Of a DNA stretch of 64,000 nt, positions 25,346-34,485 are shown piece by piece. The stretch comes from Parvicella tangerina. Its GTDB lineage: Bacteria; Bacteroidota; Bacteroidia; Flavobacteriales_D; Parvicellaceae. The position numbers and the translations under genes were made by a program. The number at the start of each line of letters is the position of its first letter. The stretch's first letter is position 1. Where the stretch lies: contig NZ_OU015584.1 of assembly GCF_907165195.1 (NCBI RefSeq), forward strand, positions 806,001 through 870,000, read 5' to 3'. The notes under the pieces were generated by a model. The model saw only the letters and a program-made list of their open reading frames with translations, had not been told where the DNA came from and made no database searches.

Positions 25346-26245
25346 TTAATCAATTGAGATATAATCCTTTGATTGGTAATTACCATGAGTCTGCTTAGCA
25401 ATCTGAAGGATGACATCATTTGCCAATGAGCTAGCTCCAAACCTGAACCATTCATTTGATAGCCATTGACCTCCTAGCGTCTCTTTAACCATTACCAGGT
25501 ACTGCAATGCCAATTTAGCATTTGAGATTCCTCCTGCTGGCTTCATGCCCACCATTTTTCCTGTGGCATAATAGTGATCTTTTATGGCTTCTAGCATCAC
25601 TAAAGTAACTGGAAGTGTTGCCGCAGGTTTAATTTTTCCTGTGGAGGTTTTGATGAAGTCAGCTCCAGCATCAATGGCAATGTCACTTGCTCTCCGGACC
25701 TTGTCAAAAGTTCCGAGTTCCCCTGTTTCCAAGATTACCTTGAGCCTTGCTTTGCCACAAGCTTCTTTGATTGCAGCAATCTCATCAAAAACGAAGTTGT
25801 AATCACCTTGATGAAAGCGACCTCGGCTAATCACCATGTCGACTTCATCAGCACCATTGTCGACTGCAATTTTGGTGTCCATTAGTTTAATCTCTCTAGA
25901 AGAGTGTCCACTTGGGAAAGCGGTTGCAACAGATGCTACTTTTACTCCAGATCCTTTCACCGCATTGACCGCAGTTTTCACAAAGGTTGGATAAACACAA
26001 ACGGCTGCAGTTGTAGGTAAACCTGGAATTTCATCATGCAAGTGTTGTGCTTTGTAACACATTTGCTTCACTTTACCTTCTGTATCGGCTCCTTCAAGTG
26101 TAGTAAGATCAATCATGTTTAAGGCCATTTTCAGCCCTTGCATCTTTGCTTCTTTTTTGATCGATCTCTTTGTGAATCTGTCCACACGATCAAGTATTCC
26201 GACTTGATCTACTCGAGGAGATAATGTATAATCTCGTTGTGACAT
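25346..26245 (-). CDS. deoC: Deoxyribose-phosphate aldolase
   Basis: The 299-residue protein is a class I aldolase that splits 2-deoxyribose-5-phosphate into glyceraldehyde-3-phosphate and acetaldehyde. The Schiff-base Lys199 lies in DFIKTSTGK, the second active-site Lys235 in GMKPAGGI, and the aspartate Asp136 in ADEVDMVISRG. The length and N-terminal region resemble the animal-type DERA, which is longer than the E. coli enzyme. It is the first gene of the operon with the two ALDH genes, which would handle the aldehyde product. Confidence 0.95.
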   Translation of the reverse strand: MSQRDYTLSPRVDQVGILDRVDRFTKRSIKKEAKMQGLKMALNMIDLTTLEGADTEGKVKQMCYKAQHLHDEIPGLPTTAAVCVYPTFVKTAVNAVKGSGVKVASVATAFPSGHSSREIKLMDTKIAVDNGADEVDMVISRGRFHQGDYNFVFDEIAAIKEACGKARLKVILETGELGTFDKVRRASDIAIDAGADFIKTSTGKIKPAATLPVTLVMLEAIKDHYYATGKMVGMKPAGGISNAKLALQYLVMVKETLGGQWLSNEWFRFGASSLANDVILQIAKQTHGNYQSKDYISID

Positions 26246-26263
26246 AAGCTTTTATTAATCACC

Positions 26264-26271
26264 CAAATGTA
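26264..26271 (-). promoter_or_regulatory. -7 box of the deoC-ALDH operon
   Basis: Minus-strand TACATTTG, full match to TAnnTTTG, 18 bases before the deoC ATG. No clear -33 TTG. Confidence 0.4.
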
Positions 26272-26311
26272 GGTATTTTATGTGGTATTTTGAAATGAAT
26301 ATCGTCCACAA

Positions 26312-26341
26312 AAAAAGGAGCTACATTCGCAGCTCCTTTTT
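26312..26341. terminator. Terminator between deoC operon and ALDH7 gene
   Basis: A perfect 11-bp stem (26312-26322 with 26331-26341), 8-base loop, with A-run and T-run on its two sides. It terminates the upstream minus-strand ALDH7 gene and could act in both directions. Confidence 0.85.
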
Positions 26342-26359
26342 CAAAATAGTTAAGTTCAA

Positions 26360-27919
26360 TTAAAGATCAAACTTGATTCCTTGAGCAAGAGGTAATTCGC
26401 TTCCCCAGTTAATCGTATTTGTTTGTCTTCTCATATATACTTTCCAGGCATCAGAACCAGATTCTCTTCCTCCTCCAGTTTCTTTTTCACCACCGAAGGC
26501 TCCTCCGATTTCAGCGCCTGAAGTTCCAATGTTCACGTTAGCAATTCCACAATCAGAACCACAGTGTGCCAAGAACTCTTCTTGTTCTCTCATGTTATTC
26601 GTCATGATCGCTGAAGACAATCCTTGAGGAACGTCATTTTGCATTGCGATAGCATTGCTGACATCTCCAGAATATTTCATCAAATAGACAATCGGAGCAA
26701 AAGTTTCGTGTTGAACGATCGCAAAGTGATTTTCTGCTTCTGCAATTGCAGGAGCTACGTAGCATCCACTTTCATAACCTTCACCTTCTAGAACTCCGCC
26801 TTCAACAATCAGTTTTCCTCCTTCGGCAACTACCTTTTCTCTGGCTTCATTGTACATTCTTACGGCATCTTGATCAATTAATGGACCTACATGATTATTC
26901 TCATCCAATGGGTTCCCTATCTTCAATTGGCCATAAGCATTTACAAGTGCGTCTTTCACCTTATCGTAAATTGATTCATGGATAATCAGCCTTCTTGTTG
27001 AAGTACATCTTTGACCAGCAGTACCCACAGCACCGAACACAGCACCAGGAACTACCATCTTAAGATCTGCAGTTGGTGTTACAATGATGGCGTTGTTACC
27101 TCCTAGTTCAAGCAAAGATTTTCCTAATCTTGCCCCAACTGTTTCAGCAACAGATTTACCCATTCGAGTCGAACCAGTGGCAGAAACTAAAGGAACTCTT
27201 TTATCAGCGGCCATTTTCTTGCCAAGCTCAGCACCTCCAATTACTAGGGCGTTGATTCCGTCAGGAAGTCCATTTGCTTCTAATACTTTGTTAAATATGT
27301 TGTGACAAGCAATTGCACACATCGGTACTTTTTCAGATGGTTTCCAGATACAAACATCACCACAAATCCAAGCCAGAGCAGTATTCCATGCCCAAACAGC
27401 AACTGGGAAGTTAAAAGCTGAAATTATTCCTACAATACCTAATGGGTGATATTGCTCATACATCCTGTGGTTTGGTCGTTCAGAGTGCATGGTGAACCCA
27501 TGAAGTTGTCTTGATAGACCAACAGCGAAATCACAGATGTCAATCATCTCTTGAACCTCTCCTAATCCTTCCTGGTATGATTTCCCCATTTCATAGGAAA
27601 CCAATTTACCAAGAGGCTCTTTATATTTTCTTAATTCTTCTCCGAACTGACGAACAATTTCTCCTCTTTTAGGAGCTGGCATCATTCTCCAGTCTTTGAA
27701 TGCAGTTTGTAACTCTGTAATTGCTGCCTCATATTCTGCTTCAGAAGCCGCTTTAACTGATCCAATGTAAGCACCATCCACAGGGGAGTAAGACTTAATT
27801 TCCTCTCCTGTTGTGTTCATCCATTTAGAACCTACAGCAGCACCGCTGTTCATTTGTTTAATACCTAATGTGTCAAGCACATCTTGAATTGCATTTTCTT
27901 TAACTAATGTTTCAGACAT
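26360..27919 (-). CDS. ALDH7-type (aminoadipate-semialdehyde) dehydrogenase
   Basis: The 519-residue protein matches the ALDH7/antiquitin family (E. coli-type AmaB in other bacteria), which oxidises alpha-aminoadipate semialdehyde in lysine breakdown. It has Asn170 (SAFNFPVAVWAWN), Glu271 (LLELGGNNAIIV) and Cys305 (GTAGQRCTSTRR). The family-specific stretch SGAEIGGAFGGEKETGGGRESGSDAWKVYMRRQTNTINWG near the C-terminus supports the call. It has a terminator after it and stands alone, so it is not obviously part of the deoC operon. A partner lysine aminotransferase is not in the window. Confidence 0.92.
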   Translation of the reverse strand: MSETLVKENAIQDVLDTLGIKQMNSGAAVGSKWMNTTGEEIKSYSPVDGAYIGSVKAASEAEYEAAITELQTAFKDWRMMPAPKRGEIVRQFGEELRKYKEPLGKLVSYEMGKSYQEGLGEVQEMIDICDFAVGLSRQLHGFTMHSERPNHRMYEQYHPLGIVGIISAFNFPVAVWAWNTALAWICGDVCIWKPSEKVPMCAIACHNIFNKVLEANGLPDGINALVIGGAELGKKMAADKRVPLVSATGSTRMGKSVAETVGARLGKSLLELGGNNAIIVTPTADLKMVVPGAVFGAVGTAGQRCTSTRRLIIHESIYDKVKDALVNAYGQLKIGNPLDENNHVGPLIDQDAVRMYNEAREKVVAEGGKLIVEGGVLEGEGYESGCYVAPAIAEAENHFAIVQHETFAPIVYLMKYSGDVSNAIAMQNDVPQGLSSAIMTNNMREQEEFLAHCGSDCGIANVNIGTSGAEIGGAFGGEKETGGGRESGSDAWKVYMRRQTNTINWGSELPLAQGIKFDL

Positions 27920-27996
27920 CGTGTGTTCTTTTTTCGTTTGATTACAAAATTAACAAAGTATATGGAAGAATGGGTAACTAAAGCTACATACCCGTG

Positions 27997-29409
27997 TTAA
28001 TCTTTTTCAACATCTTCAGGTGGTTCGGCTTCATCGTTGTGTTCCTTTTCTATGTAATTTTCTTCCTCTTTATCGGATAGCGACTCTTCGATTTTATCCA
28101 CAAGTGTGTTATCGCCTCCTTTCAAAGTGATCACATCCATGAATACATCTCTAACTTTTTCTCCTCTATTCATTATCAGGGATACGGTCATAATCAAAGA
28201 TGTTATGAGAATGGCGTAAAGAAGTATGCCTTCTGGAAAGTCGGGAATACGATAATCGTAGTTGATATCGTATTGTTCAAGTACCTCACCATGACTGTCG
28301 ATGTGACCGCTTGGAATTGCATAGAAAAGCAATACGGTGATCAATCCTCTGGGAGCAATCCAAAGTTGGGGGATGATATCTTTCCGAATAAAAATTTTGA
28401 GCAGTAAATACCTGACGAGAAACAACACGGCTACCACGCCTACACTTATCAGGGCTACTTTCCAATCTACTAAAGATCCTAAAGTGATCGTTACACCAAA
28501 AATGACAAAAAAGAAGGTTCTCAGAACGAAAGCAGTTTCCAAAGTAATCACATGGAGCTCATGCATCGACTCTTTCATTTTCTCAGGGACAGACATTGAT
28601 TTTAATGGTCCTATAAAAAAGGTTTGCGTATTATTCATCACTAATCCAAAAAAGAGTATGATTAGCAGTGAGGATAAATGAAAAGTCTTTCCAACCGCAT
28701 ACAATAACATTAAGATGGCAAACATGAGGAAGTACTTTGCGCTTGCCTTGAGTTTTTGAAAAAGAAGGGTGAGTAAATAGCTGGCAACAAGAGCTATTAT
28801 GACCGTAATCCCAATGTTTTTAGCAATTCCGCCAGTAATGTTTAAGGCCCCTTCAACATGATGATAGTCCTTCAAAAAATAGAAGAACATGATTCCAAGA
28901 ATATCCGAAAAAGTAGCTTCGTAGATCATGAACTCTTTTTTTTCTGGTATTAGAGAACTTACGCTAGGAATGATAATTGCGCTACTCATAATGGATAGTG
29001 GAACAGCGTACATTAAACTCTTGAAAAGTGTTGCATCAGGGTTTTCAGGGTATCCAGAAATCAGCATGATTATTCCTGCAATTCCCAGAGAGGAGCCAAC
29101 AAGTGCAATTAAAGCAACAAAGAAGCTTTTGGCGATCAAGCCTATTTTTTCGCGCTTTATCTTTAGATCTAATGCAGCTTCCAAGACAATAAAGATCAAA
29201 CCAACGTTGCCAAGAATCTCCAGGACTGATAGGATCCATTCTTCACTCCCTCCGGTTGAGATATCTGGCTTTCTATAGAGTTGAATTCCAACTCCCAAAA
29301 GGATGAGCATCAACACACTGGGAATGTTGGTTTTCTTTGCCAACAAATTGAATAGGAAACTCAGGATGATCACTGAGGCTGCAGCAATGATAACGTGATA
29401 AGTATTCAT
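27997..29409 (-). CDS. Cation:proton antiporter
   Basis: The 470-residue protein has about 11-12 membrane spans in the first 400 residues and a charged cytoplasmic tail of about 70 residues (EESLSDKEEENYIEKEHNDEAEPPEDVEKD). It belongs to the Na+/H+ antiporter superfamily: the segment VLEAALDLKIKREKI near residue 80 and the TFSDILGI motif near 168 (with the Asp expected to bind the ion) are visible. It probably exchanges Na+ or K+ for H+. It has no visible operon partner. Confidence 0.85.
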   Translation of the reverse strand: MNTYHVIIAAASVIILSFLFNLLAKKTNIPSVLMLILLGVGIQLYRKPDISTGGSEEWILSVLEILGNVGLIFIVLEAALDLKIKREKIGLIAKSFFVALIALVGSSLGIAGIIMLISGYPENPDATLFKSLMYAVPLSIMSSAIIIPSVSSLIPEKKEFMIYEATFSDILGIMFFYFLKDYHHVEGALNITGGIAKNIGITVIIALVASYLLTLLFQKLKASAKYFLMFAILMLLYAVGKTFHLSSLLIILFFGLVMNNTQTFFIGPLKSMSVPEKMKESMHELHVITLETAFVLRTFFFVIFGVTITLGSLVDWKVALISVGVVAVLFLVRYLLLKIFIRKDIIPQLWIAPRGLITVLLFYAIPSGHIDSHGEVLEQYDINYDYRIPDFPEGILLYAILITSLIMTVSLIMNRGEKVRDVFMDVITLKGGDNTLVDKIEESLSDKEEENYIEKEHNDEAEPPEDVEKD

Positions 29410-29427
29410 GACCGCAAATATAACTAA

Positions 29428-29457
29428 AAAGCCACCACGACTTAACGTGATGGCTTT
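29428..29457 (-). terminator. Terminator after the T9SS Calx-beta protein gene
   Basis: In minus-strand RNA, a 12-bp stem (29428-29439 with 29446-29457) has a 6-base loop and one G-U pair where the plus strand has a C/A mismatch. A short T-run follows (complement of 29426-29430). Confidence 0.75.
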
Positions 29458-29481
29458 AAGTGAACTTATTTATTGAGTCTC

Positions 29482-32106
29482 TTACTCGATAGTTAATTTT
29501 TCAGTGAATCTTTCACCATTCCTTTCAAACTGAATGAAGTAAGAACCTGCTTCAAGATGAGCAACTGATATAGTTTGATTTGCGTTGACTCTTGAGTTGA
29601 GTACCTGCTCACCGATAACGTTGTAAACAATTACATTAACGGGTTTATTTGAACTAATGGTCAATTCATCATTGGCTGGGTTTGGATAAAATGAAATATC
29701 CGAATCAGAAAACTCATTGATGCCTACTCCTGCAATAGTAACTGATTGACAGGTAGAGTCACTACATCCTTCAGCGTTATCAACACTCAAGCATACCGTG
29801 TAAGTGCCATCTGCAGCATACGAGTGACTTGGATTTGCCTGAGTAGAGGTGTTCCCGTCTCCGAAATCCCAAAGGTAGGAAGTTGGGGTACCAGTACTTG
29901 AATCAGTGAAGTCAACGTCAATTGATCCGGTAAACGTAAAATTAGCAGCTGGTGCTGCAAACACTTCTACGGTGTCTGTGAAGGTATCAGAGCAAACACC
30001 ACTTGTAGTGTATGTAATATAATGATCACCAGTGCTGGTAGAAGAAAAGTCTCCCATTCCATTACCTCCGTCAGTAACACCTGTTCCTGACCAAGTTCCT
30101 GAGTTATCGGGATGAACCAACGTAAGGATTTCGTTATCGCAGATGTCTGGTAGTGCTGCAAACGAGGCATCATCCAGCGGATTAACAGTGATGGTGTGCA
30201 TTGCAGTATCAGAGCATCCGTAAGAGTTAGTAAGCGTTTGGGTGACGTCATACGACCCCGCTGTTCCAGAGGTGAAGTATCCATCGCCTGTTGGACCACT
30301 CGAATTCACTACACCTGAGGTAGGAGTAATCTGATAAGTGTATGTATAAATACCCGGGCCTGGACCTGTACTTGTTATTGTTGAAGTGTCTCCTTCGCAA
30401 ATGGAGTTTGTTGATAGATTGAAACCAGCTGATGGATTTGCACGCACGACTACGTTAAACGTTGTATCATCAGAGACTGAATTGTCATCTGTAATAGATA
30501 GTGTTATAGAAATGGTCGCAGCACTTGTAGCTTCGTAGGAAAGCGTGTCTCCAGAAGAGAAAGGAACTCCGCTTACCGACCAGTTGGCAGTGTATGGCGA
30601 TGTTCCTCCGAATGAGTTGTTGATTAATTGAATGGTGTCTCCAACACAATAAGATCTCGATCCAGATGCATTAGCGACTGGGTTTGCTGGCCCTGGACAT
30701 CCTGACCCAGCGTGACTTCCTATGTAGGAAAACTCATTTAAGCCATAAGTGTCCCATTCCGCTTGAGAGCCTCCAAACCAGGTAAGGTTTCCAGCAGAAA
30801 CGGAAGACATTCTAATCATTGTTAAGTTCTCGGTGGAATCAGTTCCCACTTCCCATGAAGTTCCTGGGTCAATTCCAATTTCTCCAATAATATCAATTGG
30901 TTCGTTAGTCGAGCTATTAAAGAGTTCAATTGCGTCATTACCGTTGAAGTTTGTTATACTTGAGGTAAGGTCAGATTCTGCCAAGATAGCAGGGGCAGCA
31001 CTTGAATTTGAAATAACGAAAACGTCTCCTGGAACCAATAAACCAGTAAGGGATAGGGTTGAAGACGGGGTGGAAGCTCCGTTGTTGTACCTTTTTATTT
31101 GATAGTTGGATAGGTCTACAACTGAAGTAGTTGGGTTGTAAATTTCTAGGGCCTTATCAGAAGAGCTTTCTATGTATTCTGAGAAAAAGATTTCTGAGCA
31201 TGCGGATGGATTAGTAGGTAACTGGTTTACAGTGAGTTGAAAATCTGTGTCTGTTCCAAGAACGAGATCCGTTGATGGATTACTTAGGATAAAGTCGAAT
31301 GTTTCGCTTGCAGAGCTCAGCTGACCTTGAGTTACGTTAATGGTCACTGTTTCTGAAGTTGACCCGCCCGTGAAAGTGATTGTTTGGGTGGTGTAATTCC
31401 CCAGAACTGCAGCATTTCCACTTGATAATACCAAGTCAACGGTTTGATCGAGAACCGCTGGTTGATTTAGCTCAACAGTAACATCAACTGTTCCGATATT
31501 TTCCATAACTGATAAGTCAGCAGTAGTAATAGTCGCTATCGTATCTAGGGTAGCTCCGAATGGGCTCCAAGTGAAGTTGTCAATCATAATTCTTTCCGTA
31601 CTTCCATTTGGAACTAGACGAACATAGATATCGTTATTCGGACTATTTACTGTCCCATTAAATGTTGTCCAGTTCAAGGAATTAGAAAGTGAAGAGTTGT
31701 CAATTGTTGTAATAGAATCCCAAGTACTTCCAAGATCTGTGGAAACTTCTATCTTATAGTCAGGCGAAGGGGAGTTATCCCATGCTCTTGCATCTATACT
31801 GAATGATGAAACACCTCCAGTTGCGATCGTAGCGGTCCAAACCACCGCAGCATCATTACGCAATCTCCATGAATACGTTCCGAGGGCTCCTGGAACACCA
31901 CCTTGATCAGCGCTTCCTTGTCGAAGTCCATCTCCTCCGATAGCGCTAAAATCGCCATCTACATATTCATGATCTGGTTGGTAACTTGTGATACTACCTC
32001 CGGCACCAGCAGTCCATTTGGTATCATCATCAAAATTAATAGTTGTTTGGGCAGTAGTTGCACTTCCGAGGAATAGAACGGAAATACCTAGTAAAATTTT
32101 TTTCAT
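29482..32106 (-). CDS. Large T9SS protein with Calx-beta, lamin-tail and PKD domains
   Basis: The 874-residue protein has a signal peptide (residues 1-19), an N-terminal beta-sandwich region, a Calx-beta-like domain (about 195-290), a lamin-tail domain (about 303-420; SEIFFSEYIESSSDKALEIYN, NAIELFNSSTNEPIDIIGEIG), two Ig/PKD-like domains, and a PKD domain ending SYLWDFGDGNTSTQANPSHSYAADGTYTVCLSV. It ends with the type A T9SS sorting domain (FYPNPANDELTISSNKPVN, QVLNSRVN, SYFIQFERNGERFTEKLTIE). It is a surface or secreted protein, perhaps a cell-surface matrix component. No catalytic domain is visible. It is a single-gene unit. Confidence 0.88.
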   Translation of the reverse strand: MKKILLGISVLFLGSATTAQTTINFDDDTKWTAGAGGSITSYQPDHEYVDGDFSAIGGDGLRQGSADQGGVPGALGTYSWRLRNDAAVVWTATIATGGVSSFSIDARAWDNSPSPDYKIEVSTDLGSTWDSITTIDNSSLSNSLNWTTFNGTVNSPNNDIYVRLVPNGSTERIMIDNFTWSPFGATLDTIATITTADLSVMENIGTVDVTVELNQPAVLDQTVDLVLSSGNAAVLGNYTTQTITFTGGSTSETVTINVTQGQLSSASETFDFILSNPSTDLVLGTDTDFQLTVNQLPTNPSACSEIFFSEYIESSSDKALEIYNPTTSVVDLSNYQIKRYNNGASTPSSTLSLTGLLVPGDVFVISNSSAAPAILAESDLTSSITNFNGNDAIELFNSSTNEPIDIIGEIGIDPGTSWEVGTDSTENLTMIRMSSVSAGNLTWFGGSQAEWDTYGLNEFSYIGSHAGSGCPGPANPVANASGSRSYCVGDTIQLINNSFGGTSPYTANWSVSGVPFSSGDTLSYEATSAATISITLSITDDNSVSDDTTFNVVVRANPSAGFNLSTNSICEGDTSTITSTGPGPGIYTYTYQITPTSGVVNSSGPTGDGYFTSGTAGSYDVTQTLTNSYGCSDTAMHTITVNPLDDASFAALPDICDNEILTLVHPDNSGTWSGTGVTDGGNGMGDFSSTSTGDHYITYTTSGVCSDTFTDTVEVFAAPAANFTFTGSIDVDFTDSSTGTPTSYLWDFGDGNTSTQANPSHSYAADGTYTVCLSVDNAEGCSDSTCQSVTIAGVGINEFSDSDISFYPNPANDELTISSNKPVNVIVYNVIGEQVLNSRVNANQTISVAHLEAGSYFIQFERNGERFTEKLTIE

Positions 32107-32158
32107 AACGTTTTTTCTTACTTGTAGATCGTAAAGTTACAAAAAGAAGTCGGGATGG

Positions 32159-32722
32159 CTACTTATTGTTGTAGCTATTCATCGTTCGGTCAAGGCCAAT
32201 AGTTGCAAAGGAGAGAATCATCTCACAGGCAACACTAACACGCTCGGGTAATTTCATTTGTTCTTCAAGTGTCCAGTCTCCGAGTACATAATCTACTTGT
32301 TGACCTTTAAGAAAGTCACTACCGATACCAAAACGAAGTCTAGGATATTTGCTGGATCCCAACACTTTCTGAATATCTTTGAGTCCGTTGTGTCCACCAT
32401 CACTTCCTTTTGGTTTCATTCTCAACGTTCCAAACGGAAGAGCAATGTCATCCGTGACTATCAATAAATTTTCTACCTTGATCTTCTCTTGATGCATATA
32501 ATAATTGACAGCCTTTCCGCTAAGGTTCATAAAGGTTGTAGGTTTGATGAGGTGAAGTGTCCGTCCTTTATGTTTAACGATACAGGTGTCGGCAAGTTTG
32601 TTAGGTTCAAAAACAACATTGGACGCCCTAGCCAGGACGTCCAATGTTTTAAAACCTATATTATGTCGGGTCATTTCATATTTCTCACCCGGATTACCCA
32701 ACCCTACGATTAGATATTTCAT
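32159..32722 (-). CDS. pth: Peptidyl-tRNA hydrolase
   Basis: The 187-residue protein is full length for bacterial Pth, which recycles tRNA from peptidyl-tRNA. Active-site Asn10 and His20 lie in VGLGNPGEKYEMTRHN. Other family motifs are IKPTTFMNLSGKAVNYY, the acidic IVTDDIALPFG and GGHNGLKDI. It lies 12 bp downstream of the L25 gene. The cluster prs-rplY-pth is the usual order in Bacteroidota and many other bacteria. Confidence 0.97.
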   Translation of the reverse strand: MKYLIVGLGNPGEKYEMTRHNIGFKTLDVLARASNVVFEPNKLADTCIVKHKGRTLHLIKPTTFMNLSGKAVNYYMHQEKIKVENLLIVTDDIALPFGTLRMKPKGSDGGHNGLKDIQKVLGSSKYPRLRFGIGSDFLKGQQVDYVLGDWTLEEQMKLPERVSVACEMILSFATIGLDRTMNSYNNK

Positions 32723-32734
32723 AATAGATCAATT

Positions 32735-33355
32735 TTATTCAGTTGCTTCAGCAGCACCTTCTTCACCTTCAGCAGCGCCTTCTTCACCTTCTTCCTCTTC
32801 TTCTTCAACGGCACCTCTAGCCATTTGAACAGCTACAACTACTGCAGAGGCAGCATCAACAAATTGAACACCATCAACAGAAAGGTCGCTAATTCTTCTT
32901 TTGTGTCCAATTTTAAGAGGACTGATATCAAGTTCTACTTCTTCAGGAAGATCTTTCAAAAGACCTACGGCAGTTACTCTTCTGAAGTGTTGTCTTAGTT
33001 TACCACCATTTCTAACACCGATAGAAAAACCAGTTAGTTTAACAGGTAGCTTAACTTTTACCGGCTTGTCTTCGAAAACTTCTAAAAAGTCAATGTGAAC
33101 CACTGCGTCCGTTACTGGATGAAGTTGCACCTCCTGAATAATCGCTTTCGTTGCTTTTCCGTCAATATCAAGGTCAATTACATACACGTTAGGTGTGTAG
33201 TATAGTTTCTTGGCATCAATTTCAGAAATGTGAAAGTGAGTTTGATCTCCACCGCCATATAGCACAGCAGGAACTCTACCTTCCTTTCTTAGCTTAGCAG
33301 CATCTTTTTTCCCTACGTTCTCTCTAGGAGAACCGCTCAATGATACTTGTTTCAT
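32735..33355 (-). CDS. rplY: 50S ribosomal protein L25 (Ctc-type) with acidic tail
   Basis: The 206-residue protein has the L25 N-terminal domain (GSPRENVGKKDAAKLRKEGRVPAVLYGGGD) and the TL5/Ctc beta domain (DKPVKVKLPVKLTGFSIGVRNGGKL, DLPEEVELDISPLKIGHKRRISDL). It binds 5S rRNA. The last 30 residues are a low-complexity tail of Glu, Gly and Ala in which GEEGAAE occurs twice. That tail is encoded by a short imperfect DNA repeat around 32745-32800. The gene lies 13 bp after prs and 12 bp before pth. Confidence 0.95.
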   Translation of the reverse strand: MKQVSLSGSPRENVGKKDAAKLRKEGRVPAVLYGGGDQTHFHISEIDAKKLYYTPNVYVIDLDIDGKATKAIIQEVQLHPVTDAVVHIDFLEVFEDKPVKVKLPVKLTGFSIGVRNGGKLRQHFRRVTAVGLLKDLPEEVELDISPLKIGHKRRISDLSVDGVQFVDAASAVVVAVQMARGAVEEEEEEGEEGAAEGEEGAAEATE

Positions 33356-33368
33356 TTTATTATATTAT

Positions 33369-34310
33369 TTATTGATTTGCAAATACAAAATGTTTACTGA
33401 TCGATTCAAAACTGATGGCTTTTTTAATGACATCAGCAAAAATACCTGATACCGAAATGACCTTGATTTTCGAGCACGATTGTTTCAAAGGAATCGTATC
33501 AGTAACAATCAATTCTTCAAGAACTGAATTCTCAATTCTTTCAAAAGCAGGTCCTGAAAGAACCGCATGCGTACAAATTGCTCGTACACTTTTAGCCCCA
33601 TGTTTGATAAACAGTTCGGCACTTTTAGTCAGTGTGCCAGCCGTGTCTACCATGTCATCTATAATGACAACGTTTTTATCTTTAACATCACCGATTACCG
33701 TCATTCCAGAGATTTCATTAGCTCTTTTACGTTGTTTGTAACATAGCGCCAGATCCACGTCAAGGAACTTAGCATAAGCGTTAGCTCTTTTAGAACCTCC
33801 TGCATCTGGAGCGGCAACCACTAAATTATCTAACTTTAGCCCTTCCAGATATGGCGCAAATAAGGTAGAACCAAACAAGTGATCAACTGGAACTTCAAAG
33901 AACCCTTGGATTTGGTCAGCGTGAAGATCCATTGTCATGATCCGATCAACTCCCGAGGCTTCCAGCATGTTGGCAACCAATTTAGCCCCGATAGCTACCC
34001 TAGGCTGGTCTTTTCTATCTTGTCGAGCCCAACCAAAATAGGGCATTACGGCCACAATCTTCTTTGCTGATGCTCTTTTGGCGGCATCAATCATAAGCAG
34101 CAATTCGAAAAGGTTATCTGCAGGTGGACATGTGCTTTGAACAATAAATACATCGCACCCTCTAACCGACTCAACAAATGACGTAGTGAACTCCCCGTCA
34201 GAGAACTTTTGAAGTTCAACCTGACCTAATTCTTGACCGTAAGAATTGGCAATTTTTTCAGCCAACTCTTTTGAAGCAGAACATGAGAATATCTTAACTT
34301 TACTCGCCAT
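33369..34310 (-). CDS. prs: Ribose-phosphate pyrophosphokinase
   Basis: The 313-residue protein is full length for PRPP synthetase, which makes phosphoribosyl pyrophosphate for nucleotide, His and Trp synthesis. It has FSDGEFTTSFVESVRGCDVFIVQSTCPPADNLFELL (ATP and ribose-5-phosphate binding), YFGWARQDRKDQPR, and the PRPP loop NVVIIDDMVDTAGTL. It is the first gene of prs-rplY-pth and has a well-matched promoter. Confidence 0.97.
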   Translation of the reverse strand: MASKVKIFSCSASKELAEKIANSYGQELGQVELQKFSDGEFTTSFVESVRGCDVFIVQSTCPPADNLFELLLMIDAAKRASAKKIVAVMPYFGWARQDRKDQPRVAIGAKLVANMLEASGVDRIMTMDLHADQIQGFFEVPVDHLFGSTLFAPYLEGLKLDNLVVAAPDAGGSKRANAYAKFLDVDLALCYKQRKRANEISGMTVIGDVKDKNVVIIDDMVDTAGTLTKSAELFIKHGAKSVRAICTHAVLSGPAFERIENSVLEELIVTDTIPLKQSCSKIKVISVSGIFADVIKKAISFESISKHFVFANQ

Positions 34311-34330
34311 AGTAACTAAAATTGGGGGTG

Positions 34331-34359
34331 CAAAGATAGTTAATCTAACTGGTTATCAA
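34331..34359 (-). promoter_or_regulatory. Promoter of prs-rplY-pth
   Basis: Minus strand: TTG (complement of 34357-34359), 18 bases, TATCTTTG (complement of 34331-34338). It is one of the best two-box matches in the window. Confidence 0.7.
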
Positions 34360-34485
34360 AACAATTAAGACTAAATTTAATCAGACGCTAAAAACCTGAA
34401 TTTGACAAGAGTAAAACGATCCATAAAGTTGCAAATAATTGTTACTTTCAGCCAACTTTTAAAACTTTATGTCATTATTTAATCA

